This document shows positions 1 through 7,610 of a stretch of 64,000 nucleotides of DNA, one piece after another. Source of the stretch: Streptococcus ilei (GTDB lineage: Bacteria > Bacillota > Bacilli > Lactobacillales > Streptococcaceae); assembly GCF_000479335.1 (NCBI RefSeq), contig NC_022584.1, positions 1 through 64,000 on the forward strand, given 5' to 3'. The position numbers were made by a program, and so were the translations under genes. A model generated the notes under the pieces. That model was not told the DNA's origin. It searched no databases and was given only the letters and a program-made list of their open reading frames with translations. Position 1 is the first letter of the stretch. The number at the start of each line of letters is the position of its first letter.

Positions 1-24
1 TGTGAGATATGGTAGTCGCTTAGC
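1..24 (+). rRNA. rrf: 5S ribosomal RNA, 3' end only
   Basis: The first 24 bases match the 3' strand of streptococcal 5S rRNA as I remember it (TGTGAGATATGG then GTAGTCGCTTAGC). The rest lies before the window. The tRNA cluster that follows directly is the usual arrangement downstream of an rRNA operon. Confidence 0.85.
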
Positions 25-53
25 AAGATAGGAAGTTAGACGCTTCCTTTTTT

Positions 54-72
54 GGGAGTTTAGCTTAGTTGG
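54..72 (+). pseudogene. tRNA-Val 5' fragment (remnant)
   Basis: These 19 bases (GGGAGTTTAGCTTAGTTGG) nearly repeat the acceptor and D-arm start of the complete tRNA-Val at 153. No anticodon or T-arm follows, so this is a broken copy left between 5S and the first intact tRNA, probably by unequal recombination. Confidence 0.55.
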
Positions 73-152
73 AATTGAGAGGAAATCGAGATTCCAATCG
101 GCGGATAAGAGAAACGCAGTTTCTCACCGTTGGCTGAGCTAGACGACCATTT

Positions 153-225
153 GGGAGTTTAGCTCAGCTGGGAGAGCATCTGCCTTACAAGCAGAGGGTC
201 AGCGGTTCGATCCCGTTAACTCCCA
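153..225 (+). tRNA. tRNA-Val (TAC)
   Basis: The acceptor stem GGGAGTT/AACTCCC closes, the D-loop and T-arm (GGTTCGATCC) are canonical, and the anticodon loop CTTACAA gives TAC. No CCA is encoded. Confidence 0.95.
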
Positions 226-227
226 TA

Positions 228-300
228 GGTCCCGTAGTGTAGCGGTTATCACGTCGCCCTGTCACGGCGAAGATCGCGGGTTCGATTCCCGTCGGGACCG
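228..300 (+). tRNA. tRNA-Asp (GTC)
   Basis: The acceptor GGTCCCG/CGGGACC closes and the anticodon loop CTGTCAC gives GTC. It lies two bases after tRNA-Val, so the two are surely cotranscribed. Confidence 0.95.
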
Positions 301-331
301 TAGAAACGCAGTTTCTAGAAGATAATGATAC

Positions 332-404
332 GACTCGTTAGCTCAGTTGGTAGAGCAATTGACTTTTAATCAATGGGTCACTGGTTCGAGCCCAGTACGG
401 GTCA
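332..404 (+). tRNA. tRNA-Lys (TTT)
   Basis: The acceptor GACTCGT/ACGGGTC closes with one wobble pair. Anticodon loop CTTTTAA gives TTT. A small palindrome (302-316) precedes it. Confidence 0.95.
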
Positions 405-409
405 TTATA

Positions 410-491
410 GCGGGTTTGGCGGAATTGGCAGACGCACCAGATTTAGGATCTGGCGCTTTACGGCGTGGGGGTTCAAGTCCCTTAACCCGCA
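410..491 (+). tRNA. tRNA-Leu (TAG)
   Basis: An 82-base class II tRNA with a long variable arm. The acceptor is GCGGGTT/AACCCGC and the anticodon TAG sits in ATTTAGGAT. Confidence 0.95.
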
Positions 492-508
492 TAAAGGAAT
501 AATAATGA

Positions 509-581
509 GCCGGCTTAGCTCAGTTGGTAGAGCATCTGATTTGTAATCAGAGGGTCGCGTGTTCAAGTCATGTAGCCGGCA
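509..581 (+). tRNA. tRNA-Thr (TGT)
   Basis: Acceptor GCCGGCT/AGCCGGC closes; the anticodon loop TTTGTAA gives TGT. Confidence 0.95.
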
Positions 582-604
582 TTTTTTTATATAAAGAAAC
601 AGAT

Positions 605-676
605 GCGAACGTAGTTCAGTGGTAGAACACCACCTTGCCAAGGTGGGGGTCGCGGGTTCGAATCCCGTCGTTCGCT
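605..676 (+). tRNA. tRNA-Gly (GCC)
   Basis: Acceptor GCGAACG/CGTTCGC closes; the anticodon loop TTGCCAA gives GCC. The discriminator base is T. Confidence 0.95.
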
Positions 677-683
677 TGAGGAG

Positions 684-769
684 GCCGGGGTGGCGGAACT
701 GGCAGACGCACAGGACTTAAAATCCTGCGATTGGTAACGATCGTACCGGTTCGATTCCGGTCCTCGGCA
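684..769 (+). tRNA. tRNA-Leu (TAA)
   Basis: An 86-base class II tRNA with acceptor GCCGGGG/CCTCGGC (one G-U pair), a long variable arm and anticodon TAA. Confidence 0.95.
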
Positions 770-790
770 TAGACTTAGGTTGGAGAAGAA

Positions 791-864
791 GCACCCTTAG
801 CTCAACTGGATAGAGTACCTGACTACGAATCAGGCGGTTAGAGGTTCGACTCCTCTAGGGTGCA
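791..864 (+). tRNA. tRNA-Arg (ACG), copy 1
   Basis: Acceptor GCACCCT/AGGGTGC closes; the anticodon loop CTACGAA gives ACG (A34 normally becomes inosine). It is identical to the gene at 901, but the flanking spacers differ. Confidence 0.95.
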
Positions 865-900
865 TGGTCGCAAGACTATGTAAGAATTGAATAAGAACGA

Positions 901-974
901 GCACCCTTAGCTCAACTGGATAGAGTACCTGACTACGAATCAGGCGGTTAGAGGTTCGACTCCTCTAGGGTGCA
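901..974 (+). tRNA. tRNA-Arg (ACG), copy 2
   Basis: An exact copy of the tRNA-Arg at 791, offset by 110 bases. Only the tRNA body is repeated, not the spacer. Confidence 0.95.
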
Positions 975-993
975 TAAAGCGTAAGCTTTAGTT

Positions 994-1067
994 CGGGAAG
1001 TAGCTCAGCTTGGTAGAGTACTTGGTTTGGGACCAAGGTGTCGCAGGTTCGAATCCTGTCTTCCCGA
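994..1067 (+). tRNA. tRNA-Pro (TGG)
   Basis: Acceptor CGGGAAG/CTTCCCG closes; the anticodon loop TTTGGGA gives TGG. It is the last tRNA before the cluster's terminator. Confidence 0.95.
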
Positions 1068-1075
1068 TACTGTAG

Positions 1076-1103
1076 AAAGGTCATATGACCTTTTTTATTT
1101 TTT
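1076..1103 (+). terminator. Rho-independent terminator of the tRNA cluster
   Basis: The palindrome AAAGGTCATATGACCTTT is followed by a T-rich run and lies just after tRNA-Pro. Confidence 0.8.
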
Positions 1104-1110
1104 TGAAAGA

Positions 1111-1132
1111 AAAAAGGCCGTGAGGCCTTTTT
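1111..1132 (-). terminator. Terminator hairpin for the DUF960 gene
   Basis: AAAAAGGCC and GGCCTTTTT face each other around a GTGA loop. On the minus strand it ends the DUF960 transcript. It can work both ways and so also backs up the tRNA terminator. Confidence 0.7.
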
Positions 1133-1135
1133 CTT

Positions 1136-1453
1136 TTATAAGAGTTGGTATTCGTCAATCAGCATGATTGTTTCTCGTCCTTTGTTATCAACAATTCTGA
1201 CTTGTCTTGGATAATAGGGGTCGAAAGGAATCAGGAAATCAACTGCGATTTCTAAAGGAAAGTCTTTTTGACTGAAGCGCAGGGTTGTTTTTCCTTTCCG
1301 ATTGATGAGTTCAAATTTTAAAACGGGGTTCAAGGGATAGACATGTTTGAGGTAGTTGTCAATGACAAACCAGAAACTATCGATGATATCATCCGGTAAG
1401 CTGGTTACGACCCCAAAACTTGCATAGCGGCCTCTTGTATTTGTAAACGCCAT
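1136..1453 (-). CDS. DUF960 family protein
   Basis: This 105-residue protein looks like the DUF960 family found in streptococci and staphylococci. Its function is unknown to me. It opens with MAFTNTRGRYAS and shows no membrane segment, signal peptide or metal-binding cluster. The minus-strand ATG at 1453 has a good ribosome site (GGGAG) a few bases upstream. It stands alone, with a hairpin terminator after it and the DUF402 gene upstream on the same strand about 100 bases away. I infer a small cytoplasmic protein. Confidence 0.75.
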   Translation of the reverse strand: MAFTNTRGRYASFGVVTSLPDDIIDSFWFVIDNYLKHVYPLNPVLKFELINRKGKTTLRFSQKDFPLEIAVDFLIPFDPYYPRQVRIVDNKGRETIMLIDEYQLL

Positions 1454-1552
1454 AGTGTCTCCCTTCCTGTTTTTATTAAGTACATAGTACTTGTTTTACT
1501 TGGATATTGCAAGTATTAAGTTCGAAAAAAAGAGCTTTCGCTCTTTTCAACT

Positions 1553-2086
1553 TTATTTATTTCGCAGTTCAACATAACGGTTGTACCAAATTTTAATGTA
1601 TTCCTCAGAGAACGGACCTAACTGGTTGTTAATCCAGTCTACAAGGATTTTGACATTTTCTTTTAGGATAAAGTCAATGTCATCTGAATAGTTCATTTTG
1701 CGTTTGTGCTGTTCGTATTCTTCTACGTCCAGCAGTTTTTTATCACCATCCGGAAAGACTTTGACATCAAGATCATAATCAATATACTTTAGTGCCTCTT
1801 GGTCCATATAATAAGGACTGGCAAGATTACAATAATAGGATACTTCATTATCTCGGATCATAGCAATGATATTAAACCAGTACTTCTTATGAAAGTAGAC
1901 GATTGCTGGCTCTCGTGTAATCCATCTTCTACCATCGCTCTCTGTAACGAGAGTATGATCATTGACGCCGATAAGTGCGTTTTCCGTAGTTTTTAGTACC
2001 ATGGTGTCCCGCCAGGTTCGGTGGAGACTTCCATCATGTTTATAACTTTGAATTGTAATAAAGTCGCCTTCTTTAGGTAGTTTCAT
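1553..2086 (-). CDS. DUF402 nucleoside tri/diphosphatase-like protein
   Basis: At 177 residues this matches the full length of the Firmicutes DUF402 proteins, of which a staphylococcal member is known as a nucleoside tri- and diphosphate phosphatase. The N-terminal half is the beta-rich barrel, with the segment [13 protein letters not shown] typical of the family near residues 83-95. It continues through [14 protein letters not shown], whose conserved acidic residues are the usual metal ligands. The C-terminal part is helical. It is cytoplasmic and apparently monocistronic. The family assignment is firm; the substrate is inferred from relatives. Confidence 0.8.
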   Translation of the reverse strand: MKLPKEGDFITIQSYKHDGSLHRTWRDTMVLKTTENALIGVNDHTLVTESDGRRWITREPAIVYFHKKYWFNIIAMIRDNEVSYYCNLASPYYMDQEALKYIDYDLDVKVFPDGDKKLLDVEEYEQHKRKMNYSDDIDFILKENVKILVDWINNQLGPFSEEYIKIWYNRYVELRNK

Positions 2087-2173
2087 AACTTACCAACTTT
2101 CTACAATCTAAGTACATCCTCTATATTGTATCATATTTTCATGAAAATAAGGGATTTTCATGTGATTTTTTAT

Positions 2174-2950
2174 TTAAAGGAATTCGCGAAGTGCTGTAGA
2201 AATGTCTGAGTAGTCGTATCCCTTGCGCGCAAGGGCTTGAGTGAGGCGTTGTTTAAGCTCGTAGCCCTCGTATTTTCGGGAGTATTTCTGGTGCTGTTTT
2301 TCTAGTTCCTTCATAATCAGGTCAAGAGTTTGTTCCTCGTTTGGTTCGATATCTAATTGGTGATAGGCTTGCTTGACAACTTCATAACTAAAGCCTTTAT
2401 TGATAAGAGTTTGTGTGATTTTATCTTTTAAGGCTCTTGGTGGAAGTTTCTTAACGTATTGCTTAGCCAGTTTCTGAGCAGTTCGTTGAGCCACTTCGGA
2501 GAAATCAAATTCTGAGGTGATTTTGTCGATATAGTGGGAAGAGACACCTTTTTGAATGAGCTTTTGCTTGAGGAGATAGGGGCCCTTGTCTCCTGAGAGG
2601 TGATTGGATTGAAAGATAGCCCGAGTATAGGCCAGGTCATCGATCCATTTGTCTTCTTTTAGGGTGTTAATGACGGTTTCGATGGTAGATTCGTCGATTT
2701 CGTGCTTGATTAAGTAGTCTCTAACCTCGCGAGCAGTTCGTGCCTTAAAGGAAAGGTGATAGAGGGCCAAGTTTTTAGCATGGGAAAGCTGGGCATAGGT
2801 TTGAATTTCCTTGAGTTCTTCCTGGCTAATCTCTTTGTCTCGTGAGAGCATGAAGCGGACGATGGTGTCTTCTGTAATGTAGAGGGATTCGGCTTGATCC
2901 AGCTCTAGAAGGTAGAGACGTTTTTTCTTTTCTAATTTGGTAATTTTCAT
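2174..2950 (-). CDS. recX: Recombination regulator RecX
   Basis: RecX binds RecA filaments and tempers their activity. The 258-residue protein shows the long Firmicutes form, with tandem three-helix repeats; [26 protein letters not shown] and [15 protein letters not shown] are typical. It is divergent from rlmD, with about 160 bases between, a pairing common in streptococci. It is not next to recA here. It should be cytoplasmic. Confidence 0.9.
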   Translation of the reverse strand: MKITKLEKKKRLYLLELDQAESLYITEDTIVRFMLSRDKEISQEELKEIQTYAQLSHAKNLALYHLSFKARTAREVRDYLIKHEIDESTIETVINTLKEDKWIDDLAYTRAIFQSNHLSGDKGPYLLKQKLIQKGVSSHYIDKITSEFDFSEVAQRTAQKLAKQYVKKLPPRALKDKITQTLINKGFSYEVVKQAYHQLDIEPNEEQTLDLIMKELEKQHQKYSRKYEGYELKQRLTQALARKGYDYSDISTALREFL

Positions 2951-3096
2951 AGGTTTCCTGTTTCGTTTGTGTTTTATTGCGGTAAATGATCAGTCTTTCT
3001 CTTTATATTATTCGTAGTCCTTTTGAGAAATGGTCCCTGATTCCTTGTTTTTCTTCTCAATTCTATCATATTCTAAACGAATGAGAAACTACATGG

Positions 3097-3108
3097 TATA
3101 ATAGACAT
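3097..3108 (+). promoter_or_regulatory. Extended -10 promoter of rlmD, leaderless start
   Basis: TGGTATAAT ends at 3102 and the rlmD ATG begins at 3109. Transcription should therefore begin at or next to the start codon. No Shine-Dalgarno sequence fits in between. Confidence 0.65.
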
Positions 3109-4464
3109 ATGAATCTAAAAGTTAAACAAAGAATTCCCTTGAAAATCAAGCGAATGGGAATTAATGGTGAAGGGATTGGCTTTTACAAGAAGACCTTGGT
3201 CTTTGTGCCTGGGGCTTTAAAGGGTGAAGATGTCTTTTGCCAAATTACGGCGATTCGGAAGAATTTTGCAGAAGCCAAGCTCTTGTCCGTCAACAAGGCT
3301 TCCAAGTATCGGGTAACGCCAACCTGTGATATTTACGAGACCTGTGGGGGCTGCCAAATCATGCATCTGAAGTACAGCAAGCAGTTGGAGTTCAAAACAG
3401 ACTTATTGCAGCAGGCCTTGAAGAAATATGCTCCTAAAGGCTATGAAAATTATCTGATTCATCCGACGCTTGGGATGAAAAAACCTCAGTATTATCGGGC
3501 CAAGCTCCAATTTCAGACGCGTAAATTTAAGGGGCAGGTTAAGGCTGGTTTATACGCTCAAAATTCCCATTATTTGGTGGAATTAAGGGACTGTCTGGTC
3601 CAGGATCCGGTCATTCAGGAAATCGCTAATCACGTAGCTGAGCTATTGACCTACTACCAGATTCCGATTTCAGATGATCGGAAACAATTGGGAGTTCGAA
3701 CCATCATGGTACGCCGGGCTCGCAAGTCTGGTCAGGTCCAAATGATCGTGGTGACGAGTCGACAAATTAATTTAACAAACTTGGTCGCAGACCTAGTAGA
3801 AAAATACCCTGAAATTGTAACGGTGGCAGTCAATCTGAACACTTCTAAATCAAGCGAGATTTATGGGGAGAAGACGCAGATTATATGGGGACAGGAGACC
3901 ATCCGAGAAGGGGTCTTGGATTATGAATTTTCCTTGTCTCCTCGGGCCTTTTACCAGTTAAATCCTGAGCAAACCGAAGTCCTCTATAGTGAGGCTGTCA
4001 AGGCCTTAGATGTATCACCAGAGGATCATTTGATTGATGCCTACTGTGGTGTTGGGACCATTGGTTTCGCCTTTGCGGACAAGGTCAAGAGTGTACGAGG
4101 GATGGACATTATCCCTGAAGCGATTGAGGATGCTAAGTACAATGCTAAGCAGATGGGGTTTGAGAATACCCACTATGAAGCTGGGACGGCTGAGGAAATC
4201 ATCCCTCGCTGGTACAAAGAAGGCTATCGGGCGGATGCAGTCATTGTGGATCCACCACGGACAGGACTGGGAGTGCAATTGATTGATACCTTGTTGCGCT
4301 ATGCCCCTCAAAAGATGGTCTATGTCTCTTGTAATGTTTCGACCTTGGCGCGAGACCTTGTAGACTTGACCAAGGTGTATGATGTTGTCTACATCCAGTC
4401 AGTAGATATGTTTCCCCATACAGCTCGGACAGAGGCTGTGGTGAAGTTAGTCAAGAAAGCTTAA
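3109..4464 (+). CDS. rlmD: 23S rRNA (uracil-C5)-methyltransferase, RlmD/RlmCD type
   Basis: It methylates uracil C5 in 23S rRNA using S-adenosylmethionine; the streptococcal enzyme is thought to serve both U747 and U1939. An N-terminal TRAM domain (about 1-60) binds RNA. Cysteines 73, 79, 82 and 162 match the iron-sulfur ligand pattern C-x5-C-x2-C...C. The methyltransferase fold shows [10 protein letters not shown], then VDPPRTGLG, and the catalytic cysteine 408 lies in [12 protein letters not shown]. The length of 451 residues is normal. The ATG starts almost at the expected transcription start. A deaminase-like gene follows 17 bases later. Confidence 0.93.
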   Translation: MNLKVKQRIPLKIKRMGINGEGIGFYKKTLVFVPGALKGEDVFCQITAIRKNFAEAKLLSVNKASKYRVTPTCDIYETCGGCQIMHLKYSKQLEFKTDLLQQALKKYAPKGYENYLIHPTLGMKKPQYYRAKLQFQTRKFKGQVKAGLYAQNSHYLVELRDCLVQDPVIQEIANHVAELLTYYQIPISDDRKQLGVRTIMVRRARKSGQVQMIVVTSRQINLTNLVADLVEKYPEIVTVAVNLNTSKSSEIYGEKTQIIWGQETIREGVLDYEFSLSPRAFYQLNPEQTEVLYSEAVKALDVSPEDHLIDAYCGVGTIGFAFADKVKSVRGMDIIPEAIEDAKYNAKQMGFENTHYEAGTAEEIIPRWYKEGYRADAVIVDPPRTGLGVQLIDTLLRYAPQKMVYVSCNVSTLARDLVDLTKVYDVVYIQSVDMFPHTARTEAVVKLVKKA

Positions 4465-4481
4465 TAGAACAGGAATCAACA

Positions 4482-4934
4482 ATGGATATTTGGGAAATCA
4501 TGTATGAAAAGGCCAAGGCCCTCTATCGTCCCCATGAAGTATCTGATTTTGTCTATGCGCAACACGTAGTTGCGGCTATTGAGGCAGAGGATGGGCAAAT
4601 CTATACAGGCTTTTGTATGGAAGGGACCTGTGGAGTCTTCCATTTGTGTGCAGAACGAACGGCTCTCTTTAATATGTACCAAGCATCTGGTCAAACCAAG
4701 GTGAAACGAATTTTAGCCTTCCGAGATCGACCACCTTATGGCGGCGGCTCTGGAATGCCTTGTGGGGCTTGTCGAGAGTTCTTAATGGAACTTGATCCAG
4801 CCAATAGCCAGTTGGAGTTTATGGTCGATTATGAGAGTCGAAAGACTATTACTCTGGGAGAATTGATGCCCTTTTGGTGGGGAGAAGAACGGGCCAATCA
4901 GAGGGCTGAGGAGCTTCCCCAGGAGGAGTCTTAG
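4482..4934 (+). CDS. Cytidine deaminase-like protein
   Basis: The zinc-dependent deaminase signature is complete: HLCAERTA supplies the first cysteine ligand and the catalytic glutamate, and PCGACREFL supplies the other two cysteines. It is 150 residues long, compared with about 130 for a standard cytidine deaminase, and has an extended acidic C-terminal tail. It probably acts on a nucleoside or a related base. It is not certain to be the main Cdd enzyme, since the core lacks the usual N-terminal substrate segment. It follows rlmD closely and is probably cotranscribed. Confidence 0.8.
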   Translation: MDIWEIMYEKAKALYRPHEVSDFVYAQHVVAAIEAEDGQIYTGFCMEGTCGVFHLCAERTALFNMYQASGQTKVKRILAFRDRPPYGGGSGMPCGACREFLMELDPANSQLEFMVDYESRKTITLGELMPFWWGEERANQRAEELPQEES

Positions 4935-4977
4935 TTTCCCAGGAGCTAAGATGAGAGAAGAAATGTGAGAGTGAGAG

Positions 4978-5211
4978 ATGGACAATAAAATTGATGTATC
5001 GATTCCAGTTGCTCAAGTCATTGATCAACATCCGGAAGTATTAGACTTGTTGGTGGAATTGGGCTTTAAACCCTTAGCCAATCCGATCATGCGCAATACA
5101 GTTGGGCGCAAGGTTTCTTTGAAACAAGGATCAAAATTAGAAGGTACGCCCATGGAGAAAATTGTGCGAACATTAGAGGCCAATGGCTATGAAGTAGTGG
5201 GGCTAGACTAA
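4978..5211 (+). CDS. DUF1858 domain protein
   Basis: A 77-residue DUF1858 domain, a fold usually found beside or fused to hemerythrin or redox proteins. Typical features are IPVAQVIDQHPEVLDLLVELGF near the N-terminus and the glycine-rich end. Unlike members that carry a redox disulfide, this one has no cysteine at all. The stop codon overlaps the ATG of the DUF438 gene (TAATG), so the two are translationally coupled and probably work together. Confidence 0.8.
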   Translation: MDNKIDVSIPVAQVIDQHPEVLDLLVELGFKPLANPIMRNTVGRKVSLKQGSKLEGTPMEKIVRTLEANGYEVVGLD

Positions 5212-6557
5212 TGAGCGATGAACGAATTCATGTCTTGAGAGACATCTTATTAGATCTTCATCATGGAGCCTCTCCTGAGTCGGTCCAAGAGCGCTTTGAT
5301 GCGACCTTTAGCGGGGTGTCTGCGATTGAGATTTCCCTCATGGAGCATGAGCTAATGAACTCTGATGCAGGCATTACCTTTGAGGATGTCATGGAGCTTT
5401 GCGATGTCCATGCCAATCTCTTTAAGAACGCTGTCCAAGGAGTCGAAGTAGCAGATACTGACCATCCAGGCCATCCGGTTCAGATCTTTAAACAGGAGAA
5501 CCTGGCCCTTCGGGCGGCTATGATGCGGGTCCGTCGTTTGCTGGATAATTATGAGACGACAGAGGATCCTGAGATGATCCAGGAAATTCACAAAGGTTTG
5601 TTGCGTCAGTTGGGCTTGGTGGGTCAATTTGATCGCCATTACCGCCGGAAGGAAGAGTTGATGTTTCCCATTATGGAGCGCTATGGGCATGATTCCCCTC
5701 CCAAAGTCATGTGGGGAGTAGATGACCAGATTCGAGAACTCTTTGCAAAAGCCCTAGATGCGGCTAAAGGGCTGCCTGATTCTCCTATCTCAGAAGTCAA
5801 GGAACGCTTTGAAGCCTTTGCGCAAGAGTTTGAGGCTATGATCTTCAAGGAAGAGTCCATCCTCTTGATGATTTTATTAGAGGCCTTTAGCCAAGACGAT
5901 TGGCTCTCTATCGCGGAAGAAAGTGATGCTTATGGTTATGCCATCATCATTCCGAGTGAGAAATGGGTGCCGAAACGTGTGGACTTTAAGGAAGAAGGAG
6001 CAATTGAGACCGAAGGTTCAGGTGAAGTCCTTCCTTCTTCAAATGGAAGCGAGCAGCGACAGGTCATTGAGACTCCTGAGGGACAACTGACCATTACCTT
6101 CAGGCCTAAGAAAAAAGAAGAAAGCTTCGATCGCCAGCAACCACAGGCTTTTGGCCATGGCTTCCTCTCTGTGGAGCAGGCTAACTTGATCTTAAACCAT
6201 CTACCGATGGAGATCACCTTTGTTAATAAGGATGATATTTTCCAATATTACAATGATGCAGCGCCTTTTGAGGAGATGATTTTCAAACGGACACCGTCGC
6301 AGGTAGGACGCAATGTCGAACTGTGTCACCCGCCAAAATACTTGGAGAAGGTCAAAACAATCATGCAGGGGCTTCGAGAAGGGAAAAAAGACAAGTACGA
6401 AATGTGGTTCAAATCAGAATCACGTAGGAAATTTGTCCATGTTACCTATGCAGCAGTGCGCGATGAAGCGGGAGAATTTCAAGGTGTCTTGGAATATGTC
6501 CAGGATATCCAACCCTATCGGGAGATCGATAGTGAATTTTATAGAGGATTGGAGTAA
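5211..6557 (+). CDS. DUF438 / hemerythrin / PAS protein
   Basis: The 448 residues hold three parts. Residues 1-70 are the DUF438 domain. Residues about 85-225 are a hemerythrin-like four-helix bundle with candidate iron ligands in DHPGHP, FDRHYRRKEELMFP and KEESILLM. Residues about 320-440 form a PAS domain (FGHGFLSVEQANLILNHLP onwards). I see no kinase, GGDEF or HTH output, so it may sense oxygen, NO or iron redox state and signal through a partner. It is coupled to the DUF1858 gene upstream and to DUF1912 downstream. Confidence 0.85.
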   Translation: MSDERIHVLRDILLDLHHGASPESVQERFDATFSGVSAIEISLMEHELMNSDAGITFEDVMELCDVHANLFKNAVQGVEVADTDHPGHPVQIFKQENLALRAAMMRVRRLLDNYETTEDPEMIQEIHKGLLRQLGLVGQFDRHYRRKEELMFPIMERYGHDSPPKVMWGVDDQIRELFAKALDAAKGLPDSPISEVKERFEAFAQEFEAMIFKEESILLMILLEAFSQDDWLSIAEESDAYGYAIIIPSEKWVPKRVDFKEEGAIETEGSGEVLPSSNGSEQRQVIETPEGQLTITFRPKKKEESFDRQQPQAFGHGFLSVEQANLILNHLPMEITFVNKDDIFQYYNDAAPFEEMIFKRTPSQVGRNVELCHPPKYLEKVKTIMQGLREGKKDKYEMWFKSESRRKFVHVTYAAVRDEAGEFQGVLEYVQDIQPYREIDSEFYRGLE

Positions 6558-6559
6558 GA

Positions 6560-6814
6560 ATGAGCTACGAAAAAGAATTTATGAAAGAATTTGAGGCTTG
6601 GATCAAGACCCAGGTCATGATCAATGAAATGGCCCTGACAGAAAGCAAGAAGGTCTATGAAGAGGATCAGGACGAGCGGGCCAAGGAAGCTATGATCCGC
6701 TATGAGAGTCGCTTGGATGCTTATCAATTCCTTCAAGGGAAGTTTGCTAACTACCACGAAGGGAAAGGTTTTCACGATCTTCCAGATGGCTTGTTTGGAG
6801 AGAGAACCTATTAA
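6560..6814 (+). CDS. DUF1912 family protein
   Basis: This 84-residue, strongly charged, helical protein (MSYEKEFMKEFEAWIKTQ at the start) resembles the streptococcal DUF1912 family. Its function is unknown. It begins two bases after the hemerythrin-PAS stop and is the last gene of that operon. It has no membrane segment and no cysteine. Confidence 0.75.
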   Translation: MSYEKEFMKEFEAWIKTQVMINEMALTESKKVYEEDQDERAKEAMIRYESRLDAYQFLQGKFANYHEGKGFHDLPDGLFGERTY

Positions 6815-6870
6815 AGGCTCTCTGTAAAGGATTTTGACTAGCTGGATTTGGCTGAAAATAGTGCAATGAC

Positions 6871-6898
6871 TTGATTTTTCGAGGGATTGTGTTACAAT
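6871..6898 (+). promoter_or_regulatory. Promoter of the HhH protein gene
   Basis: TTGATT at 6871 and TACAAT at 6893 are spaced 16 bases apart. The implied leader of about 90 bases up to 6995 contains short complementary stretches, but I recognise no riboswitch class. Confidence 0.55.
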
Positions 6899-6995
6899 AA
6901 AAAAGTTGAACAGACATCAACGAATTATTGAAAGTAATATTGGTGATGAAACCTTGTTGCCTTAGGGATTGATCACTGGATACGTAGGAGGAAAA

Positions 6996-7343
6996 ATGGC
7001 AAAGAAGAACGTTAACCGTGCGAAACAATACAAACATCAAAATAGACATCTTTTGAAAAAAGCTGTCGCAACTGTAGGAGCAGCTGTTAAAGAGGCACCT
7101 AAAAAGGTTGAGAAAGCAGCAAAAGCAGCAGCGAAAGAAGTGAAACAAGTAGCTTCTTCAGTAGAAGAATTTGCTGCAAGCTTGGAAGGTGTAGCCCTTG
7201 ATCGTGCGCAAACATTCTATGATGAAGGTATTCGCTCTGTTGCGGACTTCGCAAACTGGACAGAGAAAGAGTTGTTGGCCCTTAAAGGAATCGGCCCAGC
7301 AACCATCAAAAAATTGCAAGAACTTGGTGTCAAGTTTAAATAA
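6996..7343 (+). CDS. Helix-hairpin-helix protein with lysine/alanine-rich N-terminus
   Basis: I start it at the ATG at 6996, which has an ideal GTAGGAGG six bases upstream; an in-frame ATG at 6969 lacks a ribosome site. The 115-residue product begins with a basic segment (MAKKNVNRAKQYKHQNRHLL). Then comes an alanine/lysine-rich helix of about 40 residues that resembles histone-like tails. It ends in a helix-hairpin-helix (LLALKGIGPATIKKLQELGV). I infer a small DNA- or RNA-binding protein. It has its own promoter and a T-box leader begins right after it. Confidence 0.75.
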   Translation: MAKKNVNRAKQYKHQNRHLLKKAVATVGAAVKEAPKKVEKAAKAAAKEVKQVASSVEEFAASLEGVALDRAQTFYDEGIRSVADFANWTEKELLALKGIGPATIKKLQELGVKFK

Positions 7344-7357
7344 TCGCTTTTGTGATT

Positions 7358-7580
7358 TCTTGCTATTTCCGGGAAAACTTGATAAAATGAACCTGTTAGA
7401 GGTGTTTTGAATTCCACATTTTACAGAAAGTGGCGGTGCTGAGAAGTCCACAAATGTGTCAAAACTAGTTGCTAATGGATGAAAATGAAATAAACAAAGT
7501 TGCGGGCAAGGGCCCGAAATTGGGTGGTACCGCGGATAAACACATTCGTCCCTGTCAGATTGATGGCAGGGACGTTTTTT
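7358..7580 (+). promoter_or_regulatory. T-box leader, probably valine-responsive
   Basis: A promoter (TTGCTA, 17 bases, TAAAAT) precedes a leader with the T-box core GGGTGGTACCGCGG at 7522-7535. A strong terminator follows (CGTCCCTG at 7547 pairing with CAGGGACG at 7567, then six T). A GTC codon at 7446-7448 preceded by GAGAA is a candidate specifier for valine. This fits valS lying downstream, but stem I is short and I could not fold it convincingly. Uncharged tRNA would switch off the terminator. Confidence 0.8.
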
Positions 7581-7610
7581 CTTTTATTCCCCTAGCCAAA
7601 GGAGGTTGTT

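Noticed and set aside
405..641. Open frame across the tRNA-Leu, tRNA-Thr and tRNA-Gly genes
   Set aside because: It is a chance translation of tRNA sequence on the opposite strand; the tRNAs explain the region fully.
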